Shown: in pieces, positions 52,203 to 60,936 of the stretch
Layout of the letters: each line of letters begins with the position of its first letter
Position numbering within the stretch: the stretch's first letter is position 1
Assembly: GCA_965261645.1 (NCBI GenBank)
Contig: CBDHDJ010000002.1
Coordinates: 248,001 to 312,000, forward strand
Origin: CBDHDJ01 sp965261645
GTDB taxonomy: Bacteria; Pseudomonadota; Alphaproteobacteria; SHVV01
DNA length: 64,000 nucleotides
Reading direction: 5' to 3'
Notes under the pieces: model-generated
What the model saw: the letters and a program-made list of their open reading frames with translations, nothing else
Database searches by the model: none
What the model was told of the DNA's origin: nothing
Program-made: the position numbers and the translations under genes

Positions 52203-52231
52203 GAGCGGCCGCTATCCTTTAGCGGCCGCTC
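52203..52231. repeat. Perfect 12-bp inverted repeat (hairpin) before the rep remnant
   Basis: GAGCGGCCGCTA (52203-52214), loop TCCTT, TAGCGGCCGCTC (52220-52231). There is no T run, so it is not a standard rho-independent terminator. Its position just upstream of the replicase remnant suggests a control or origin structure. GGTTGGACAAC occurs twice nearby (around 52247 and 52299). Confidence 0.7.
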
Positions 52232-52340
52232 CCCGCCGAAACCGGGTTGGACAACCGTCTGAATTGTTTTTTGGATTCAACGGCCCGGTTTGGAGAGGTT
52301 GGACAACTTAAGTCATTGATTCTATGAAAATACTTCTGCT

Positions 52341-53387
52341 CTGGCTGTCACGGAGCCGCACGCGCCTGCCCCATGAAGTCCACGCGGCGGTCTTCGACTG
52401 GGTTCTGGTGCTGATCGCCGAGGCGGGGCTGATCAAGGGCGAGCGCATCGGCGTCGATGCCTCGACCATGGAGGCCAACGCGGCGCTGCGGAACATCGTG
52501 CGGCGCGACAACGGCGAAGGCTACCGGGAGATGCTGGAGCGCCTGGCCCGGGAAAGCGGGGTCGAGACACCCACGGCCGAGGACCTGGCGCGTCTGGACC
52601 GGAAGCGCAAGGGCAAGAAGCTTTCCAACACGGATTGGGTTTCGAAGAGCGACCCCGAGGCCAAGATCACCAAGATGAAGGACGGCACGACGCATCTGGC
52701 CTACAAGCCCGAGCACGCGGTGGATCTGGACACCGGCGCGGTGGTGGCGGCCGAGCTGCACCCGGCCGATGAGGGCGACACCACGACGCTTTCCAAGACC
52801 CTGGCGAAGGCCGAGGCAAACCTCGAGGCGGTGGATGCGGCACCGACATCGGAGGACCCGGCCGAATGCGTCGCCGACAAAGGTTATCACTCACGGGCGG
52901 TCTTGAGGGCTCTGAACGACAGTCCCTGGAAGACCCGGATCGCGGCGCCCAAGCAGACCGGCTTTTCGCGCTGGCACGGTGATGAGGCGGCGCGGCGCGC
53001 GGTCACCAATAACCGTGCGCGGCTCAAGTCCGGGGTCGCCCGCGAGGCCTTCAAGCTGCGCGCCGAGATCGTCGAGCGCTGCTTTGCCCACAACCTCGAT
53101 CGTGGCGGCATGCGACGAACCTGGCTGCGCGGGCGAGAGAATGTGCACAAGCGATACCTGCTCCACGTCGCCGGCCACAATCTATCGTTACTGATGCGCC
53201 AGCTCATCGGCGCCGGCACCCCGCGGGAGGCCGTGGCGGGCGGATATGGCGGTATTTTCGTTCTGCTCACGCCCACCGGGGCCATGCTGGTGGCACGGGG
53301 GGGCTCGCAAAGCGGCCAGACGGCTTTCGCCGCCGCATTCCTCATCTGGGAGTGAGAGCCGGAAAAAGCCACTTAATCAACGGGCTG
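52341..53387 (+). mobile_element. IS1182-like element, copy B, 5' truncated
   Basis: The match to the intact element begins at CTGGCTGTCACGG (52341), so about 400 bp and the left repeat are missing. The right repeat ends at 53387. The transposase remnant (52341-53355) lacks about the first 115 residues but keeps VDASTMEANAALRNIVRRD and the rest of the catalytic region. It has seven G in the C-terminal run and the normal stop after FLIWE. Confidence 0.9.
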
Positions 53388-53444
53388 TTAAGAACCCCGA
53401 TGCACGCATTCGCTCGGTTAATCGGCCTCCCCGGATTTCTGATT

Positions 53445-54365
53445 CTAGTCCACCCGCGGCCAGACCTGTGGGAACAATTTGTTATCGGGCGGGAACGGAT
53501 CGCCGTCCTTGAGCCCCGGGTCCCAGGGGAGGGTCAAATTCACGCGACCGCCGCGCTTGGCATAGGTCGCGCCGTCGCCCACCCAGCGCGAGCCGATGGC
53601 GCGCCGGCGCCGGTCGGAATAGTTGCCGGGCGCCCAATGCATGACGCGGGTGTGTTGGAACACGAGATCGCCGGGTGCACTGTCGAACGAGACGAGATCC
53701 AGCTCACCCCGCTCCCGCATCGCGCCGAAATCGGGCACGGGCTCGAACTTCTCGTCGTATTTCGCAAGGCGCGCTTCATCGCCGCCATCGGTATCCTCAC
53801 CCGGCTGCACCATCGAGAATATCGCGCTGGCATTGCCGAGATCGTAGGAATCCTCTTCGTCGGATCCATCCGGGGCAAACCAGCGGTTCCAATGGTGCGA
53901 GGCACGGATGTATTCGGGTGCGCCGCTGTCGTGCGTCACGACGTCGAGCGGAAGCCAGCTGCCGGCAATGTTGAAGCCGTGCACCGGGTTGCCGGGCTGA
54001 TCCTGGTGCCAGAGCGTGTGGTGCGGTGAGTGCGGTTCCTTGGCGAACATGAAATCAAACAGGTGGTGGACCTTCTCGGAGCTCAGAAGCTGGGCCGCCA
54101 ACGGAGGAATCGGCCCATTCACGATCCAATCCCTGAAGTCCTCGTCATAGGTGAACATCCAGGTCTCGTGGGCGAAGCGGCCTTCCGTCCCCGCTTCGTT
54201 GACATCGGCGCCGAACCGCCCGGGCTTGGCGAGCACCCGATCGAGGGCTTCGCGCATCCGCTCGATCCAGTCCATGCTGATGACATTGCGTGCGCAGACA
54301 ATGCCGTCGTCCCAGTAGGTCTTGATTTCGTCCTCGGTCAGCTCGCGGATGGGATCATTGTCCAC
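53445..54365 (-). CDS. Phytanoyl-CoA dioxygenase (PhyH) family protein
   Basis: The 306-residue protein is a non-heme Fe(II)/2-oxoglutarate dioxygenase. The iron-binding HxD is in LWHQDQPGNP. The distal His is in QHTRVMHWAPGN, with the 2-oxoglutarate-contacting Arg a little later (SDRRRRAIGSRW). The N-terminus (YWDDGIVCARNVISMDWIER) is typical of the family. It probably hydroxylates a small metabolite; the substrate cannot be told. The ATG at 54365 follows GGAGGTTG. It is intact and lies between an IS remnant and a decayed VOC gene. Confidence 0.88.
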   Translation of the reverse strand: MDNDPIRELTEDEIKTYWDDGIVCARNVISMDWIERMREALDRVLAKPGRFGADVNEAGTEGRFAHETWMFTYDEDFRDWIVNGPIPPLAAQLLSSEKVHHLFDFMFAKEPHSPHHTLWHQDQPGNPVHGFNIAGSWLPLDVVTHDSGAPEYIRASHHWNRWFAPDGSDEEDSYDLGNASAIFSMVQPGEDTDGGDEARLAKYDEKFEPVPDFGAMRERGELDLVSFDSAPGDLVFQHTRVMHWAPGNYSDRRRRAIGSRWVGDGATYAKRGGRVNLTLPWDPGLKDGDPFPPDNKLFPQVWPRVD

Positions 54366-54592
54366 GGCTCAACCTCCAGAAAACATCTCGCCCGGTTCCG
54401 GCGAAGGAGCGGTCGAAATATAACACTTCCCCGGCGCTTCCGCACCCTCCCAAGGAGGCTGGGGTGGACTCGGTTGGCGTTGCAATTGAATGGCGCTAGT
54501 GGGCTGCTGTGGTGGTCTCCGGCCGGTAAACGGGTACTTAGAGGGGCTCGTAGGCCAGCTTCATCTTGAGATCGCGGGCGGTCGCGCTTAGC

Positions 54593-54775
54593 ATGGCTAG
54601 AGGCAAGGTCGATGATTTGGAGGCGTCGCAGGCGCGGATCGAAGCCCATGGCGGAACCTTCGTTATCGACCTGCTGGATGACGACGGCGGGCCCTCCATC
54701 TACTAGAGAAAGTTCCGAGACCTCGACGGCGTCATATTTGACATCTCTGACAGGGGCTGGGTGACGTCCCTCTAA
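54593..54775 (+). pseudogene. VOC/glyoxalase-family protein, C-terminal remnant with amber stop
   Basis: The frame reads VDDLEASQARIEAHGGTFVI, then DLLDDDGGPSIY. A TAG at 54704-54706 follows, then RKFRDLDGVIFDISDRGWVT to a TAA at 54773. This is the last beta-alpha-beta module of a VOC protein ('FRD.DG..FDI..RGW'). The N-terminal module is absent, so the gene is both truncated and interrupted. Between the PhyH gene start and this remnant (54366-54592) I see no gene. Confidence 0.65.
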
Positions 54776-55097
54776 CCGGCTGCGGCCGATATCCCGCAAG
54801 GCCACATTGCCGGGGAGGCATCTGGGGGCTCGGGACGGGCCGCGGCGGGCTATTCAGGCGCTGGCAAGATTTGCTTGGATCGCTCCCCACACCCTCTATG
54901 CCGCCGTCGGCATGTCGCCGTGACGAATTTCGATGAGAAGCTTGACTATTCAGGGTAAGGCTACAAACTAAATCGAGTTAACGAAAAAAGAAACCAACAC
55001 CTGTCGTCAGGCGATAATACGCGGACGTACCGGTGAATGGAGTGGCCAAAGACCGCACCAACCGGTCACGCGACAGAACCGAGCAAGGGAGGACAGC
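54776..55097. other. Intergenic region ahead of the TorT-like gene
   Basis: About 320 bases with no supported gene. TTGACT at 54942-54947, followed by an A-rich stretch 17-20 bases later, is a possible but weak sigma-70 promoter for the TorT-like gene. Confidence 0.35.
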
Positions 55098-56183
55098 ATG
55101 CATAAGCTCATAGCAGCTATCGCGAGCGTGGCGCTCATTTTCACCTTTGCCGCGATGCCCAGCCAGGCAGGAGACACATGGTCCTATCCGGTGATGAGTA
55201 ATCTCCCTCCGTTCGTAGAGGAGCAGGAGAGAACCGCTCAAACTTACACCTCACTCGACGCCGCCGAAGTGACCAAGCAGTGGCATATTTGCCTCTTGAT
55301 GCCGAACATGGCCGATGCCTGGTACGTTGCCATCAACTTTGGGGCGGTAACGGAGGCAAAGCGTATCGGGGCCAAATTGACCGTCTTCTCGGCCGGCGGG
55401 TACGTCAATTTGGCCAAGCAGATCAGCCAGCTCGAGGATTGCGTGGTTCAGGGGGCCGATGCATTGCTGGTCTTTGCGATCTCGCCCACCGGCCTCAACG
55501 AAGTGATCAAAGAGGCGGCCAAAAAGGGAATTGTTATAGTCGACTTCGCCGCCGGCATCCAATCACCCGACATCCAGGCACGATCGATGGGGCGGTACTA
55601 CGATGGCGGCATAGCCTTGGCGAAGTACCTGATCGAGCGGCACCCGAAGGGTTCGGGCAAAACAGCGGTCTTGTGGCTGCCGGGACCGGCCGGGGCGTAC
55701 TGGGCGGAGGATTACAACAGCGGCTTTCACGATACCTTGAAGGCGGCCGAGTCCGACATCGAGGTCGTCGCCACGATGTACGGCGATTCCCACAAGGAAG
55801 TGCAGATGAAGCTGGTCGAGGACGGCTTAGCGACCTACCCCGACCTTAAGTACATCGCCGGTATGACGTCGGGTGTGGAAAGCGGCGTGTTGCTCTTGCA
55901 GGAACGTGGGAAAACAGACATCAAGCTTCTGTCCAACAGTATGACCGCCAGCGTGGATGCGGCCATCAGAAAAGGCACCATTCTCGGTGGTGTCACGGAC
56001 AGCGCTGTAATGTTACCGCGTATCGCCATCGATCAGGCCGTGCGTATCCTCGAGGGCAAGGAGCTGCCCATCAAGGACGCGTCCCCGGAACAGTACATGG
56101 TCGACCAGTCGACCGTGAATACCTACGACCGTGAGGCCACGTTGCCTCCGGAAGGTTATGATCCGATCTTCCGATTGAACTAA
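55098..56183 (+). CDS. torT: TorT-like periplasmic substrate-binding protein
   Basis: The 361-residue protein has a signal peptide (MHKLIAAIASVALIFTFAAM, cleaved after SQA). The periplasmic-binding (LacI/ribose-type) fold follows. The region KQWHICLLMPNMADAWYVAI, then GGYVNLAKQISQLEDCVVQG, is the TorT signature. In E. coli TorT binds trimethylamine N-oxide and works with the TorS sensor kinase. No torS, torR or torA is in the window, so it may serve another sensor or be an orphan. The ribosome site is AGGGAGGA, seven bases before the ATG. The gene is intact. Confidence 0.82.
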   Translation: MHKLIAAIASVALIFTFAAMPSQAGDTWSYPVMSNLPPFVEEQERTAQTYTSLDAAEVTKQWHICLLMPNMADAWYVAINFGAVTEAKRIGAKLTVFSAGGYVNLAKQISQLEDCVVQGADALLVFAISPTGLNEVIKEAAKKGIVIVDFAAGIQSPDIQARSMGRYYDGGIALAKYLIERHPKGSGKTAVLWLPGPAGAYWAEDYNSGFHDTLKAAESDIEVVATMYGDSHKEVQMKLVEDGLATYPDLKYIAGMTSGVESGVLLLQERGKTDIKLLSNSMTASVDAAIRKGTILGGVTDSAVMLPRIAIDQAVRILEGKELPIKDASPEQYMVDQSTVNTYDREATLPPEGYDPIFRLN

Positions 56184-56460
56184 GCGTACTGGAGCGCATA
56201 GCGCCGAAGCGGAGGTAAAAGCAATCGAAATTGCTGTAGACAACGGTGAATATGTGATGAGCGGAACTTAGCGGTCGTCGCGGCGTTGGCGGCCGCTTCT
56301 TTCTGTGCGCTCTTCGTTGATCCGCCATCACAAGCACACCCAACAGGCTGGAGGCAGGTCTTCCAATTCGCGATGCAGCTATCGCCACAAGCCTTCCCCT
56401 GACAGCAGATTTTGCCGCAGGCGGCCACAGCAGGTGTCTGCTTAGGGTCAGAAGCGGAAG
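56180..56460 (-). pseudogene. Possible cysteine-rich peptide remnant
   Basis: On the minus strand CGKICCQGKACGDSCIANWK, then TCLQPVGCACDGG, is rich in regularly spaced cysteines, like small alphaproteobacterial 'CGK.C..G.ACG..CI' proteins. I find no convincing start. The frame runs on through unlikely sequence before its stop at 56180, so it is probably decayed. The interval 56461-56690 shows nothing else supportable. Confidence 0.35.
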
Positions 56461-56690
56461 TACGATGAGGTCTTCGCAGAGGGCCGCATTCGGACGGCAA
56501 GCGGACAATCCGCCAAGATCTACACGCCGGCGCGCGTGCCGAGCCCGTTCCTATCGCGAAAATGAATCCGCTTGGCCCAGCAATGGCAGCGCCAGTCCCT
56601 CTCGAACAGGTCCCCCTCAAGCACGTTTGAACGGCTCAGCTCTGTAGAGCGTCCCCCAGGTGGCAAGCCCCGCCTGGTTCGCGGCCGTGC

Positions 56691-57038
56691 CTACATCTTC
56701 ATCATGTTGAAGTGGAGTATGTCGGCGGCTGTGGCGTAACCGAGCGCCGTGTCGGCCTTGGCGATGGACCGGGCATGGTCGTAGATGCCCTGCGGCTTCT
56801 CGTGATTGTGTTCGGCTCCGGCAAGAATCATTTTCGCATCGTCGAGCAAGGAATGCACCAGGGCCATCTGCTCCTTGGGCATCTGTTTCGACATCTCGCC
56901 TCCCATGTCCCCCTTCACCTTGTCGATGACGGTCTGCGCCGTCGTGAAGTGCTGCGGGCATTTGAACGCCGAAGCGGCGTTAGGAATCTGGACCAGACCG
57001 AAGATAGCGGCCAGGGCCAGTGGCCATTTCGTAATCAT
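56691..57038 (-). CDS. Small exported helical protein of unknown function
   Basis: The 115-residue protein has a signal peptide (MITKWPLALAAIFGLVQIPN, cleaved at ASA). The mature part is helical with several His and Met residues: CPQHFTTAQTVIDKVKGDMG, MALVHSLLDDAKMILAGAEH, a HNHEKPQGIYDHARSIAKAD stretch, and a HFNMMKM end. This composition could suit metal or cofactor binding (inference). The ATG at 57038 follows GGGAGG. Intact. Confidence 0.7.
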   Translation of the reverse strand: MITKWPLALAAIFGLVQIPNAASAFKCPQHFTTAQTVIDKVKGDMGGEMSKQMPKEQMALVHSLLDDAKMILAGAEHNHEKPQGIYDHARSIAKADTALGYATAADILHFNMMKM

Positions 57039-57879
57039 TACTTCCTCCCTTGGTTGTCTCATTCATGCCAGATGATTGCCGGCGAAGTTTCTGTGCTGGC
57101 GGATCGGCACCCCTAACAGCCCGTTGATTAAGTCGGCGCCGTCTGATTCTCTGGTTCCCTGATTTGCAGGGGGATTTGCCGATGGCGATGGGACGGCAGA
57201 AGGATGGTCAGGGGGACCTGATGGTGAGCTGGTCGGAGATGCCGCGCTCTCCGGGTCATGTGTTTTATGACCGCTTGCAGTCGGTGCTGATCGCGGGCGG
57301 CTTCGACGCCTTTGCCGAGGCGAGCTGCCGGCCTTATTACGCGGTCAGGATGGGCGCGCCCTCGGTGCCGCCCGGGCGCTATTTCCGGATGCACCTGGTG
57401 GGCTACTTTGAGGGCATCGACAGCGAGCGCGGTCTGGAGTGGCGCTGCTCGGACTCGCTTTCGCTGCGGGCGTTCCTGCGACTGGGGAGCCGTGATCGGG
57501 TACCGGACCATTCCTGGCTGTCACGGAGCCGCACGCGCCTGCCCCATGAAGTCCACGCGGCGGTCTTCGACTGGGTTCTGGTGCTGATCGCCGAGGCGGG
57601 GCTGATCAAGGGCGAGCGCATCGGCGTCGATGCCTCGACCATGGAGGCCAACGCGGCGCTGCGAAACATCGTGCGGCGCGACAACGGCGAAGGCTACCGG
57701 GAGATGCTGGAGCGCCTGGCCCGGGAAAGCGGGGTCGAGACACCCACGGCCGAGGACCTGGCGCGTCTGGACCGGAAGCGCAAGGGCAAGAAGCTTTCCA
57801 ACACAGATTGGGTTTCGAAGAGCGACCCCGAGGCCAAGATCACCAAGATGAAGGACGGCACGACGCATCTGGCCTATAA

Positions 57880-59323
57880 CAGCCCGTTGATTAAGTCGGC
57901 GCCGTCTGATTCTCTGGTTCCCTGATTTGCAGGGGGATTTGCCGATGGCGATGGGACGGCAGAAGGATGGTCAGGGGGACCTGATGGTGAGCTGGTCGGA
58001 GATGCCGCGCTCTCCGGGTCATGTGTTTTATGACCGCTTGCAGTCGGTGCTGATCGCGGGCGGCTTCGACGCCTTTGCCGAGGCGAGCTGCCGGCCTTAT
58101 TACGCGGTCCGGATGGGCGCGCCCTCGGTGCCGCCCGGGCGCTATTTCCGGATGCACCTGGTGGGCTACTTCGAGGGCATCGACAGCGAGCGCGGTCTGG
58201 AGTGGCGCTGCTCGGACTCGCTTTCGCTGCGGGCGTTCCTGCGACTGGGGAGCCGTGATCGGGTACCGGACCATTCCTGGCTGTCACGGAGCCGCACGCG
58301 CCTGCCCCATGAAGTCCACGCGGCGGTCTTCGACTGGGTTCTGGTGCTGATCGCCGAGGCGGGGCTGATCAAGGGCGAGCGCATCGGCGTCGATGCCTCG
58401 ACCATGGAGGCCAACGCGGCGCTGCGGAACATCGTGCGGCGCGACAACGGCGAAGGCTACCGGGAGATGCTGGAGCGCCTGGCCCGGGAAAGCGGGGTCG
58501 AGACACCCACGGCCGAGGACCTGGCGCGTCTGGACCGGAAGCGCAAGGGCAAGAAGCTTTCCAACACGGATTGGGTTTCGAAGAGCGACCCCGAGGCCAA
58601 GATCGCCAAGATGAAGGACGGCACGACGCATCTGGCCTACAAGCCCGAGCACGCGGTGGATCTGGACACCGGCGCGGTGGTGGCGGCCGAGCTGCACCCG
58701 GCCGATGAGGGCGACACCACGACGCTTTCCAAGACCCTGGCGAAGGCCGAGGCAAACCTCGAGGCGGTGGATGCGGCACCGACATCGGAGGACCCGGCCG
58801 AATGCGTCGCCGACAAAGGTTATCACTCACGGGCGGTCTTGAGGGCTCTGAACGACAGTCCCTGGAAGACCCGGATCGCGGCGCCCAAGCAGACCGGCTT
58901 TTCGCGCTGGCACGGTGATGAGGCGGCGCGGAGCGCGGTCACCAATAACCGTGCGCGGCTCAAGTCCGGGGTCGCCCGCGAGGCCTTCAAGCTGCGCGCC
59001 GAGATCGTCGAGCGCTGCTTTGCCCACAACCTCGATCGTGGCGGCATGCGACGAACCTGGCTGCGCGGGCGAGAGAATGTGCACAAGCGATACCTGCTCC
59101 ACGTCGCCGGCCACAATCTATCGTTACTGATGCGCCAGCTCATCGGCGCCGGCACCCCGCGGGAGGCCGTGGCGGGCGGATATGGCGGTATTTTCGTTCT
59201 GCTCACGCCCACCGGGGCCATGCTGGTGGCACGGGGGGGCTCGCAAAGCGGCCAGACGGCTTTCGCCGCCGCATTCCTCATCTGGGAGCGAGAGCCGGAA
59301 AAAGCCACTTAATCAACGGGCTG
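57880..59323 (+). mobile_element. IS1182-like element, copy D, intact and nested in copy C
   Basis: 1,444 bp with both terminal repeats (CAGCCCGTTGATTAAGT and its inverse), ATAA flanks and an uninterrupted transposase gene. It is the only complete, unbroken copy in the window. Confidence 0.94.
57945..59312 (+). CDS. IS1182-like transposase, intact (copy D)
   Basis: The 455-residue DDE transposase has an N-terminal DUF772-type domain (FYDRLQSVLIAGGFDAFAEA, SLSLRAFLRLGSRDRVPDHS). Catalytic segments are IGVDASTMEANAALRNIVRR (first Asp), ECVADKGYHSRAVLRAL (second Asp) and FKLRAEIVERCFAHNLDRGG (Glu). The ATG at 57945 follows AGGGGG. A T-to-C change removes the stop used by the other copies after FLIWE, so the protein runs eight residues further (REPEKAT end) to the TAA inside the terminal repeat. 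Confidence 0.94.
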   Translation: MAMGRQKDGQGDLMVSWSEMPRSPGHVFYDRLQSVLIAGGFDAFAEASCRPYYAVRMGAPSVPPGRYFRMHLVGYFEGIDSERGLEWRCSDSLSLRAFLRLGSRDRVPDHSWLSRSRTRLPHEVHAAVFDWVLVLIAEAGLIKGERIGVDASTMEANAALRNIVRRDNGEGYREMLERLARESGVETPTAEDLARLDRKRKGKKLSNTDWVSKSDPEAKIAKMKDGTTHLAYKPEHAVDLDTGAVVAAELHPADEGDTTTLSKTLAKAEANLEAVDAAPTSEDPAECVADKGYHSRAVLRALNDSPWKTRIAAPKQTGFSRWHGDEAARSAVTNNRARLKSGVAREAFKLRAEIVERCFAHNLDRGGMRRTWLRGRENVHKRYLLHVAGHNLSLLMRQLIGAGTPREAVAGGYGGIFVLLTPTGAMLVARGGSQSGQTAFAAAFLIWEREPEKAT

Positions 59324-60009
59324 ATAAGCCCGAGCACGCGGTGGATCTGGACACCGGCGCGGTGGTGGCGGCCGAGCTGCACCCGGCCGATGAGGGCGAC
59401 ACCACGACGCTTTCCAAGACCCTGGCGAAGGCCGAGGCAAACCTCGATGCGGTGGATGCGGCACCGACGTCGGAGGACCCGGCCGAATGCGTCGCCGACA
59501 AAGGTTATCACTCACGGGCAGTCTTGAGGGCTCTGAACGACAGTCCCTGGAAGACCCGGATCGCGGCGCCCAAGCAGACCGGCTTTTCGCGCTGGCACGG
59601 TGATGAGGCGGCGCGGCGCGCGGTCACCAATAACCGTGCGCGGCTCAAGTCCGGGGTCGCCCGCGAGGCCTTCAAGCTGCGCGCCGAGATCGTCGAGCGC
59701 TGCTTTGCCCACAACCTCGATCGTGGCGGCATGCGACGAACCTGGCTGCGCGGGCGAGAGAATGTGCACAAGCGATACCTGCTCCACGTCGCCGGCCACA
59801 ATCTATCGTTACTGATGCGCCAGCTCATCGGCGCCGGCACCCCGCGGGAGGCCGTGGCGGGCGGATATGGCGGTATTTTCGTTCTGCTCACGCCCACCGG
59901 GGCCATGCTGGTGGCACGGGGGGGGCTCGCAAAGCGGCCAGACGGCTTTCGCCGCCGCATTCCTCATCTGGGAGTGAGAGCCGGAAAAAGCCACTTAATC
60001 AACGGGCTG

Positions 60010-60246
60010 TTAAGCGCATCGAACGCAGCGGGGCTAATGGTGCCGATCCTCCGTCCGGGCGGGGCCCGGACATGTTCGCGACCTGCTTCGAGCACAGCGG
60101 ACATCACCCCATGCCTCCAAGGTGGATCGTCCAAGAATTGCTTGCGACGTCTCGCTTGTTCTTGATCCAACTGTGGAGTCGACTGTGGGTTTCCGACATA
60201 AGGTTATGGTAATAATGACGTTATAACAATCGGTTACACACTCAGG
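60010..60246. other. Interval without a supported gene between IS1182 copy C and the IS3 remnant
   Basis: About 240 bases. An open frame from copy C reads through part of it, but this is only run-on. I see no independent gene or clear signal. Confidence 0.4.
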
Positions 60247-60696
60247 GTGGCGGACGATGTGACGGCAACACTGAAGTTGGCGCTAGAAGCCTCAGGCTGC
60301 AATCGCGCCAATGTCGTCCACAAGCCGAAGCTGCTCAGCGACAACGGCTCGTCCTATATCTCCGGCGATCTGGCTGAATGGCTCGAGGACCACGGTATGG
60401 ATCACGTTCGGGGCGCACCGTATCACCCGCAAACCCAGGGCAAGATCAAGCGCTGGCATCAAACGCTGAAGAACCGGATCCTGCTTGAAAATTATTATCT
60501 ACCCGGCGATCTCGAAAACCAGATCAGCGCCTTCGTCGATCACTACAACAACCAACGCTACCACGAGAGCATCGGCAACGTAACTCCAGCCGACGCCTAC
60601 TTTGGACGCCACACCGCCATCATCGAAAAGAGAAAAAAGATCAAAAAACTGACCACCCAAAACCGCCGCTTGAACCATCAAAGCCAAGCGGCTTAA
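60247..60696 (+). pseudogene. IS3-family transposase OrfB, C-terminal fragment
   Basis: An rve integrase-core fragment of ~149 residues: LLSDNGSSYISGDLAEWLED (second catalytic Asp), then GAPYHPQTQGKIKRWHQTLK, LLENYYLPGDLENQISAFVD and HYNNQRYHESIGNVTPADAY. The first third of OrfB and all of OrfA are missing. The position that is normally the catalytic Glu (GKIERWH) is Lys here, so it would be dead even if expressed. Confidence 0.85.
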
Positions 60697-60936
60697 CATC
60701 AAACAAAGATGAGCCAGATCCTCCCTATGAAACACGCTCAACAGTCCCATTTGTTTTGATGACGGACACCACCGGGACGGCAACGTCGCGACCACGGCGG
60801 GACTTACCCCGGCGCGTTGCTTACCTCTCGTTTCCGCTTCCGTAACGGTGTTCGGTCGGCGGCCGCCTTCAGCGCTGTGATAGAATGCACGCGCCCCGGC
60901 CGCTCGGCGTCGGGGTCTGTGCATTGTCCTTGCCTG

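Larger units (their letters stand above)
57182..60005 (+). pseudogene. IS1182-like transposase of copy C, split by copy D
   Basis: The N-terminal part (57182-57879) ends DGTTHLAYN at the nested element. The C-terminal part resumes at 59328 with PEHAVDLDTGAVVAAELHPA and is full to the end, but the G8 run shifts the last residues to GGLAKRPDGFRRRIPHLGVR. The two halves are in frame once copy D is removed. Confidence 0.9.
57117..60009 (+). mobile_element. IS1182-like element, copy C, interrupted by copy D
   Basis: The left repeat begins at 57117 and the right repeat ends at 60009. Copy D (57880-59323) is inserted inside, with an ATAA duplication at 57876-57879 and 59324-59327, between the codons of HLAYKPEHAV. 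The outer flanks are CTAA on the left and TTAA on the right, so the outer duplication is not exact. The C-terminal G run has eight G. Confidence 0.92.

Noticed and set aside
52203..52231. Rho-independent terminator
   Set aside because: The stem is perfect but there is no T run on either side; kept only as an inverted repeat.
59182..60165. 327-codon frame joining IS1182 copies D and C as a real gene
   Set aside because: It starts out of frame in copy D, crosses into copy C and then runs past the IS end because of the G8 run; it is a by-product of nesting and slippage.
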